Shown here: one piece after another, positions 56,637 through 64,000 of the stretch
Position numbering within the stretch: the first letter of the stretch is position 1
Layout of the letters: every line of letters starts with the position of its first letter
Source: Strix aluco
Taxonomy: Eukaryota > Chordata > Aves > Strigiformes > Strigidae
Reading direction: 5' to 3'
DNA length: 64,000 bases
Assembly (NCBI RefSeq): GCF_031877795.1
Contig: NC_133971.1
Span: 87,134,446 to 87,198,445 of the forward strand
Made by a program: the position numbers and the translations under genes
The notes under the pieces: model-generated
Seen by the model: the letters and a program-made list of their open reading frames with translations, nothing else
Database searches by the model: none
What the model was told of the DNA's origin: nothing

Positions 56637-59600
56637 CTGAAAGGCAGGATGGTGGGGAAGGAAGAAGTTAAAAATCGAAGTGCAATTAGACATTTCCACC
56701 CTCTTCCCCCTCACCCCTGAGACCTGATTTTAATCATACACCACTTATCAGTTTGCAGTTTACAGGACCATGCAGAGTGTCTTGTGATAAGGATACACAA
56801 AGCACAGCTACAGCTACAGCCCTGGAACTGCCCCACATTCCAGACAGGGAAGAGGAGAACCAGACACAAACCTAACACTACCTTTCCTGCAGTGTAACTC
56901 CTGTCAGAAGCAACTCCCGATTTAAACCACAGGAGGAAAAGCAAAGGGAGGGGATGAAACTAAACCACATTTATTTAGATTCAGAGAAGCAGAAAAGATT
57001 AAAAAACCTTGGAATTTAAAAGTGCTTATAAATTGGAACCAAACAAGTTGAACTTCTCAAAATATAGCCTCCCTCCCTCTCTTGACACATACAATAATGC
57101 AGGTTTTTTAACTCTTTACACAAAGGATTTTGTGTTTGCTTCTCTTTGGCCTGATTTTACATCTAGAAGTGACCAAAAAAATTTTTTTTTTGTTCCCAGA
57201 TACCACTACAACATTATGCCCAGCAGTTCTCCTATCTTAAGTGTTTTTCCTATCAGTTTTCCAATGATGAAGTCAGGAGATAAAACTGTGGGGGTTATGG
57301 TATCACAAATCCTACTGAAACCATCAGCAAACTGTTGAACAAGGTAAACAAAAGATCAATACCAAAATGTAGATGGCAATCTATTCATGTACTGCTTAAT
57401 GGAAAACAGCTTTAATATACCACCCTTGAAGACCTTTAAAAATGATAATGGTTAACATACTAGGAGGACTTTAACTAACAGAGGCTGCAAATGATTAGGG
57501 AATACATGAATGATTTCACTAAGGTTTGTGAATATAATGAACATAATAAAATATTCTAGTAGGAAAGTTACAGAAAGGCAGAGCACAGGCATATGCTACA
57601 CTACCATGTACTCAACCTTTACTGATAGAGTAGAGCACAGTATAACAGGGAAGACACCAGAAATACAAAGAACCAAATTCTGCAGCCATTGATAGATGGA
57701 AATCAGCAGTGATTTTAGTGAGTAGTTCTGATGTACGCACAGGGCTGCAGCAGGACCAAGGAACGCGACGCTGACACTCACTGAATCCCACCAGGCCTTG
57801 CCAACATGCATACACATTGCATAGGCTTATCACAGAACTACAGAAAGGTTTGGGTTAGGAGGGACCTTAAGGATCATCCAGTTCCAACCCCCCTGCCATG
57901 GGCAGGGACACCTTCCACTAGACCAGGTTGCTCAAAGCCCCGTCCAACCTGGCCTTGAACACTGCCAGGGAGGGGGCAGCCACAGCTTCTCTGGGCAACC
58001 TGTGCCAGTGTCTCACCACCCTCACAGGGCAGAATTTCTTCCTTACATCTAATCTAAATCTACCCTCTTTCAGTTTAAAACTGTTAACCCTTGTCCTATC
58101 CCTACACTCCCTGATAAAGAGTCCCTTCCCATCTTTCCTGTAGCCCACTTTAAGTACTGGAAGGACACTATAAGGTCTCCCCAGAGCCTTCTCTTCTCCA
58201 GGCTGAACACCCCCAAGTGCTGTGTTTGGTAGTATTGTCAGATCTGTTCCCCAACCTCTCACAAGGTGGAAGCAGGGTTAGGGCTGAAGGCCTAGTCAAA
58301 CACAGAGGAATGGCAGGAGCCTCTAATAGCAGGGTTCTGCAGAGCAGAATAGCAATTTTAATAATAATAAGGGGTTGGAATGGTCACAAGGCTGTACCTG
58401 GAGCTCTCCTATAATTACTTCTAGGACTGCTGGTATTTAAATTGCCCCTTTTTGGGCATCACTTTTATCAAGGTATCCCTTCATGACTGAGGAGGATGTA
58501 AAGGAATTAATATTCTTGGCAAGGCTCAGGCTCATAGTCTTCCTCTGGGTGTCTGACTAATGTGTACTTGGACATTCCTCTCCACCCAGAGAGCAGGAGG
58601 CTTTTGTTCAGTGCTATGCCCAGAAAACTGATCTAGACAAATCTTACATAGCTGTGGGGATGAACTGCTTTACATCTGCTCACTTGCCAGCAGTTGTGGA
58701 AGCAGAGGTTTGCTTCAGAATCTAGAAAGCAAATAAATAATTAGGGTTCCATCACCTGCTATTAGAGGTCAAAGGTAAAGACTAATTCAGGTGAGAAAAG
58801 CAGAGTTAACACAATGTTAGTGAATTCACTAACATAAACAAATGACTGTTAACATGCTATAGGGGAAAGACTGATGGCCCCTTCCAGGGCTCACCAGGGA
58901 GGCACACTTGAGCCTACAGACTGCTTGCCAAAAGGTAGGAAGATGTTTTCCCAGTCTATACTTATGCAAAATACTGATGAGCTGGATCCTGCTGTCCTAC
59001 CTTAGCCTGGGGGCTGACCCCATAGCTGGTGAAGGCGTACTGCCACTGTGGGAGACCCAGGTGGGTGATGAGCAGGCGGTAGTAGGCTGTGAAAGTTTTG
59101 GTGAGGAAATGCCAATAGAGAGCTCTGTCCAGGAACCATATCTCTGTCTCTGGGGAGACAACTAGAACAAAACAAACACAAATTACACTATTGCTTTGCA
59201 GTGACAAGATCAACCCCTGGCCATTGGCAGGTGGGAGATACAACATGCTTATCAGAAAGGGTGCAGCTTCTACAACGAAGCATCCCTGACTAACAGAGAT
59301 GATTATCCAGAGGCAATGTGATGGTTAGAGCATGGAGACTGAATGGACTTGGTTCTGCTCCCAGCCGTACTAAAAATACTTCTGCAATAGCATTACACTC
59401 ACTTTACCCACCGTAAAATGGGTGCAAAGCTGTTCCTTCACAACCTGGGACTGATGTGCTACATGGAACATGCTTGGACATCAGCAACTTTGTAGCATAA
59501 GTTCAAAGTACAATTATGGCAAACATTATCTGCGCCACAAAGTAAAAAGCAACTAACTCAACTGTCAGCCATCTGGGTTACCGAATAGAGTCCAGAGTCT

Positions 59601-62600
59601 GGAAGTCATGGGAGTGTGCGCTGCCAACAAAAACACATTTTGCAAAATCTTTCCACAGTGATCAAATATTTCTCTGGTGGCGACATCCTTTGTCACATAA
59701 AAAGAAGTGATTTTACTTGGGAAATTGAGATGCTGAACATTGTCAACTTAACACATGGCACCCCACAACACTCCCTCCCCTTGCCCAAGTTATGCACTGC
59801 ATGTGCTGAAATCATTAACACCAGAAGGCAAGAGGACAAGTAAGAAGTTCCTGCCTTAGGAACTGTAGTCACACCCAATGAAAGACATAAGATAACAAAG
59901 AGTTTTCTTAAGAGCAGGTATATCACAATTGCATATCCTCACACCGTGAACATACACGTATACACATAAACCTAGTGACCTGTGCACAGTGTCAGATGCC
60001 AACTACTTTACAAGCAACTTGGGTGTTTCACTAATCACACACTGATAACAGTTTTCTGTGTATCTGTCAGAAGAAACAGCTCAGCTCACATCTTTCACTC
60101 TCCTGTTCAACCCTTCCTGACAAATTTTGGCCTAGGTAGTATTTGGAGGCTTTGCATCCATGCACAAGGTGGAAGAACCAGTCTAAGTCTCTGTCTCAAT
60201 CAGCTAAGGACCTTATTTTACCATTTACGCTTTGCTTCTTAGAAGAGTTACAGCCTTTCTCACCAAAACATAAGGGAGTTGTTCTGAGACATGCAAGTAA
60301 CCAGAGATACATTAGTGGCTGAGCTCTAGCTCTCCGTATTATTTCAACATGATAGTCTGTAGGACACATGTGAATGCTTTCTTGTTTCTATGCATGCAGA
60401 AATCATAAGTTATAACTCACACTTCAACATTAAAAGGAGGGAAAATGTTAGCTCTAGTTAAGTCTCTGACATGTTTAGCCCCTGACTTCAGTGGAGACAG
60501 GACATCCCTGCATTTGTAGTCCCATCTACAAACTGGAAAGACGATCAGAAGTGTAAGACAATTCTACACATGTGGCCTCCAGATACAATCTGCAAGAAGA
60601 GATGGCTAACTTTGCTCTTTTCAGTCTTACCTGGTTTAGCGTGCTTATAAACAAGACAAACTTTCCCATTCCCATTGCATGGGTCTAATTCAAAGATAAG
60701 ACTACGAGAATCAAAGTGTGGCTTCTCTGGTTTGTCTGCATTACCTGAAAACAGAAAAAAATCTTTATGAAACATGTTTGAAAAACTGACTGTGACTCAG
60801 CTGCTAAGAGTCAATCTATTCGATGCTTATTATATAAATCAGTTGAGGAAGAACTAAATAAAACTATTATATTTATACTTATTAGAAAGGATTAAGTTCC
60901 CTCTTAAAAAAAAAAAAAGTGAGAAAAACTTATCTCCAGTAGGAAAACAAACCAGAGTCAAAATCAGATGGCTGAAAAAAGACGTCAGGCTGCCCTGTAG
61001 TCTTTCCCTGGCATAAAGCATGATCAGCTTTACAGATGTCACTCCTCAGAGGTGTTTGTCTAATCTTTTCTAGAAATTCTTCAGTGTTGGAGATGCCATA
61101 ATCTCCAGGCAGTCAATCCAGATCCATCATTATCACTTAGTTTTCCTCATGTGGATCCTGCATCTTCCTTGCTGCAATTGAAGCCCATTACTTCTGTTCT
61201 ATCCACCATCCCTTTTTTGCCCTACTTTCTTTTTTTCTAAGGAGGACAGGGAGAACAATTTATTCTTTTTCTCTTGACAGAAGACTTTGATAAACTTGGG
61301 AGACATATACATTTCTTCATACGTTCCAGTGTGACATCTGTGTCCTTCTCAACAGCCACACAGTCTGACTCATATTCAACTCGTGACCCACAACCACTAC
61401 AGAGCCTTTCTACAGGATCATTTTGGGATCATGTAGCTGCAAGTTCCTACAGAATATAATTTTCAATTCTAATGCTGCTGAGGAAGAAGAGGGACACAAG
61501 ACTTGTACCCTTCAGAAGAATTTTCCATGAAAGTCAGGATGTGAACTCTTGTGGGGATGTAACTTTTCTCAGTGTACCTTATAAGTGCATCAGTGGAGGT
61601 TTGAGTGGCTAAATGGAAGCAGAATTTGGCCCATTTTATTACAATGGCTAGAAGATCAGGACTGCAGCCAAGCTGGAATGTGCGAAGAGAAACTTTCAGC
61701 CACATTTAGAAGCTACAAGAGCTATAGAGATTCAGAGATAAGACTGAAATCAAATAATTTTTTAAGGAGTCAGCATGACACCTGGCTCTGTTCTTATTTT
61801 CTTAATTCTTCCAGTCTTAAGAGTTCTGAGGAAAGGAGTGGGCTTTTTTTGTCTTTTTATCTCCAAACTGCAGGATGCTCAGCACTCTTAGGCAGTCTGG
61901 AAACACACATTTTCCAGTGCTACCTCACACTTACATGTATTTACCAGAGTTACCTTTCCAATTTCAAAGGGCATACCCAGCTGTCTTTTCACTACTAAGA
62001 CAAAAACTGATTGTTCACGTAACATCATAACCACACAAAGACTTCAGAAGCTGAATCTCTGGAGGAAGCCTCAGTTAGAAGTTTAAACAGGGAAAAGGCA
62101 GAACAGGAAGGCTGCCAGGATGTTAAAAGAGGATGCAAATAATACTAGCAACTGGCAGCATTAACAATCCCCATGAGTTTCAAAGCACACAGATCTACCT
62201 GTCAAGGCTCTAGGGGACTAACAGGACATATAGTATCCAGCACAGGCGACAAAGAAAACCCCATCTACTTGGAGTGACCTTTTCTGTTGCTATATCCATG
62301 TGCTATATCCTAACATTACCCTAACAGAGCAAGAGGGATGAGACAGAGCACATTTTCTAGCCTGTTAACAGGACCTTACCTTCCTCATCTGTGTCATCTT
62401 CCAGGTCAGCGAGAGTTGGTGCATTAGGCAGAGTGTACATAGGGGAACCCCCAAGCCGACATAGCTTCGAGACACTATTAATCACCATGGAGCCCAGGGG
62501 CATTGGGGTATCTGCAATAAGACTGATCATTTATCACATTCAGTGTCAGGAAAGCATAGGAGGTATTTCTTCTCCTCCACACATCAACTCAATCTCTTCT

Positions 62601-63848
62601 AAAACACAGATGCAGAGAAGAGATGGGTATGCCCAGCAGGCCTCGACACTTAACCAAGTCAGGCTCCACGGGAGCAAAAATTAGGCTTTTTCAAACACTG
62701 AATCACACTTACAGGTGATGTGACATCATCTCAGAGCTGTGTAGGCATGAGGATGACACCTCTGGCTAAGCCTGTGCTGCAGCTGTTAGCCCAGCCCCAT
62801 GAAACTGGCTATTAAAAATCCTGGCTAGCTACAGCCACTTCATTGAAATGAAATTCCACTTCCTGAGGAAAACCCTGTATTTGACACCCATCCCCAGAAG
62901 CGAGCAGTATCCACAGCCCAATTTGACAAACTCCCTGGCAGGCAATGAAAGTCAGAATAATAGCTGCAAGCCCCCGGCGCAGAGTGAACGAACCGCCTGA
63001 ATTTTGCGAAACAAGGAGGGACAATAAAGCTCAGTCCAGTTCTCACTTCTACCACTGACTCCAGAAACAACTCCAGTGAAAGGACTTTAGCTGGTGGAAA
63101 GCAGAATCAGGCTCTGGCACATAAATATACTTTCTAATGAGAAAGAGGCATTATCAGAGGGTGACCCTACTGCTTTATGATAGGATAATGTGCTAGAGCT
63201 GCTTCTCTCTCCAGGAACTACAGAGGGAGTCTAGGTATGAGATTTAAACCACATACCTAAATCTGAGTGTCAACAGATGGCCAGTGTATTACAGAATGGT
63301 ATTTATATCACAAAGACTTGTTTGGTTTCTAGCCAGTGTTCACTGTACACGTCTCTTCTGTGGAAGTCCATCACGTGCAAGCAATAGGCTTTGCCCTGCT
63401 GCATCAGGAAGGGACCTCTGATGTGCAGTCATAATTTTTCCTCACCAAGACATCTCTAAAATGGACTACAACCCCATGAAGATCTGCATTTACTTATTAA
63501 TTCAGAGGTCAGTTTTCTGTAGTCACTGATCAAGCTGCCTAGCAGAAACAATCTACTTAATTTTTTTGTGAGTTAAAGAATGGTGCTAATTTTTCATTCA
63601 AAATGACTTGGTGCATGTGCTTTTGCTCAGACTAGTGCAGGATGCCGACAGATCTGTATTGACTGAGCAGAAAGTAAGTTTGAAATTAAAGAGGTTCCGC
63701 AAAGGAAACACTGGCTGCAATGAAATGAGGGTGTAGGTGGAGAGGAATACACGGACTCACCATCAGTCTTCACACTCCAGGTCATCTGGAAGCCATCTGT
63801 CATCAGATAGAAGTTCTTTAAATCCTCTGGCAATATGCAGGAGTTTTT
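56409..63848 (-). CDS. TPGS2: Tubulin polyglutamylase complex subunit 2, 3' part (5 exons, 5' end outside)
   Basis: On the minus strand the exons 63848-63761, 62511-62380, 60744-60631, 59149-59001 and 56636-56409 join in frame to 236 C-terminal residues. The protein is a non-catalytic subunit of the neuronal tubulin polyglutamylase complex built around TTLL1, which adds glutamate chains to tubulin tails on microtubules. The identification rests on long segments matching the human protein: LPEDLKNFYLMTDGFQMTWS, PLGSMVINSVSKL, NAPTLADLEDDTDE, PEKPHFDSRSLIFEL, TEIWFLDRALYWHFL, THLGLPQWQYAFTSYG and FVNKLDPNKVFKSKNK, then a basic Ser/Thr-rich tail ending GNSSRK. Human TPGS2 has about 300 residues, so about 60-70 N-terminal residues lie beyond base 64,000. 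Between KPHFDSRS and TEIWF the bird form is a few residues shorter than human, perhaps alternative splicing. All junctions have GT-AG ends and compatible phases. Confidence 0.95.
57828..58230 (-). mobile_element. CR1 LINE 3' end inside TPGS2 intron, - strand
   Basis: In minus sense it still reads as the C-terminal part of CR1 ORF2: GGVQPGEEKALGRPYSVL, then LFIRECRDRTRVNSFKLKEG, RFRLDVRKKF and VFKARLDGALSNLV. The 3' end falls at about 57,828 (TTATCACAGAACTA on the + strand). It has the same orientation as the host gene, within the last intron of TPGS2. Confidence 0.95.
59001..59149 (-). CDS. TPGS2: TPGS2 exon (TEIWFLDRALYWHFL)
   Basis: The acceptor is CTCCCCAG and the donor AAG|GTAGGA. The exon enters in phase 1 and leaves in phase 0. 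It is the most conserved part of the protein, almost identical to human as I remember it. Confidence 0.95.
60631..60744 (-). CDS. TPGS2: TPGS2 exon (KPHFDSRSLIFEL)
   Basis: The acceptor is GTTTTCAG and the donor CCAG|GTAAGA, phase 1 at both ends. The exon encodes GNADKPEKPHFDSRSLIFEL and the following GKVCLVYKHAKP. Confidence 0.94.
61040..61310 (-). mobile_element. Old CR1 LINE fragment inside TPGS2 intron, - strand
   Basis: Reverse-complement CR1 landmarks in order are GTGTTTGTCTAATC, CTTGCTGCAATTGAAGCCCA, TTACTTCTGTTCTATCC and AGGGAGAACAATTTATTC. It is diverged like the copy at 8.55 kb and belongs to an older burst than the copies at 55.8 and 57.8 kb. Confidence 0.8.
62380..62511 (-). CDS. 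TPGS2: TPGS2 exon (PLGSMVINSVSKL...LADLEDDTDEE)
   Basis: The acceptor is TTATTGCAG and the donor GAAG|GTAAGG, phase 1 at both ends. An acidic cluster LEDDTDEE closes the exon. Confidence 0.94.
63761..63848 (-). CDS. TPGS2: TPGS2 exon (KNSCILPEDLKNFY)
   Basis: This is the first exon within the window (not the first of the gene). It starts in phase 0 after TTTGCAG and ends GATG|GTGAGT in phase 1. Confidence 0.94.
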
Positions 63849-64000
63849 CTGCAAATCACAATCAAATTGCTATTGGAAAATGCAGAACGTGCCTCAAACC
63901 CAAAGAACAACGAGTATTGGTATAGAAATATTTGCCACCAAATGTTTTGCTCAACTCCAATATGACTCAAATCAGCTCAAAGATCTCATCTTAAAACCTT
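63849..64000 (-). other. TPGS2: TPGS2 intron running off the right edge
   Basis: Intronic sequence lies upstream of the first visible exon. The acceptor pyrimidine tract is ATTGTGATTTGCAG in minus sense. The remaining 5' exons are outside the window. Confidence 0.85.

Noticed and set aside
57918-58262. 114-codon minus-strand frame
   Set aside because: It is also the CR1 ORF2 remnant, inside a TPGS2 intron.
1-64000. CRISPR arrays, phage genes, bacterial operons or tRNA genes
   Set aside because: No regularly spaced repeats, no operon-like gene packing and no tRNA cloverleaf candidates were seen. The window is vertebrate nuclear DNA.

Overview
This window looks like nuclear DNA of a bird. It contains spliced vertebrate genes with GT-AG introns, several CR1 LINE 3' ends of the avian type, one of them finishing in the usual short octamer-like tail, and a solo LTR of a type I know from avian endogenous retroviruses. 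Coding density is very low, and I see no bacterial, phage or CRISPR content. Three protein genes can be supported. In the chicken, to my knowledge, the relatives of the aquaporin and tubulin-polyglutamylase genes lie on chromosome Z, so a Z-linked segment is a reasonable inference.

Layout: (1) About 1-11.1 kb is gene-poor, with two CR1 remnants (about 7.97-8.23 and 8.55-8.88 kb), a possible LTR-like block (about 10.1-10.5 kb) and a solo LTR at 11,138-11,559. (2) At 11,899-17,070 on the + strand is a complete five-exon gene for a two-domain Ly6/uPAR (LU) protein of the gamma-type phospholipase A2 inhibitor family. All four introns are in phase 1, and a poly(A) signal follows at 17,203. (3) About 17.2-43.8 kb is a 26 kb gene desert. 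It holds two diverged, same-strand duplicated blocks (18.4-19.05 with 34.25-34.87 kb, and 29.85-30.4 with 35.9-36.44 kb). The first pair carries a 5S-rRNA-derived element in each copy. A small CpG-rich exon/promoter candidate sits near 39.9-40.05 kb. (4) At 43,883-53,147 on the + strand is an aquaglyceroporin of the AQP7 type in six coding exons. (5) From 56,409 to the right edge on the - strand are the last five coding exons of TPGS2. Its 5' exons lie beyond the window.

The genes do not form a pathway. The inhibitor is a predicted secretory-route LU protein with a GPI-signal-like tail. AQP7 is a glycerol/water channel. TPGS2 is a cytoplasmic subunit of the tubulin polyglutamylase complex. 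AQP7 and TPGS2 are convergent, with 3.26 kb between their stop codons.

I did not find a convincing undescribed molecular system. The best leads for a second look are the old duplicated blocks with 5S-derived elements, the CpG/GC-box exon candidate upstream of AQP7, the TATA/GC-box cluster with a small ORF between AQP7 and TPGS2, and the LTR sitting 340 bp upstream of the inhibitor start codon.
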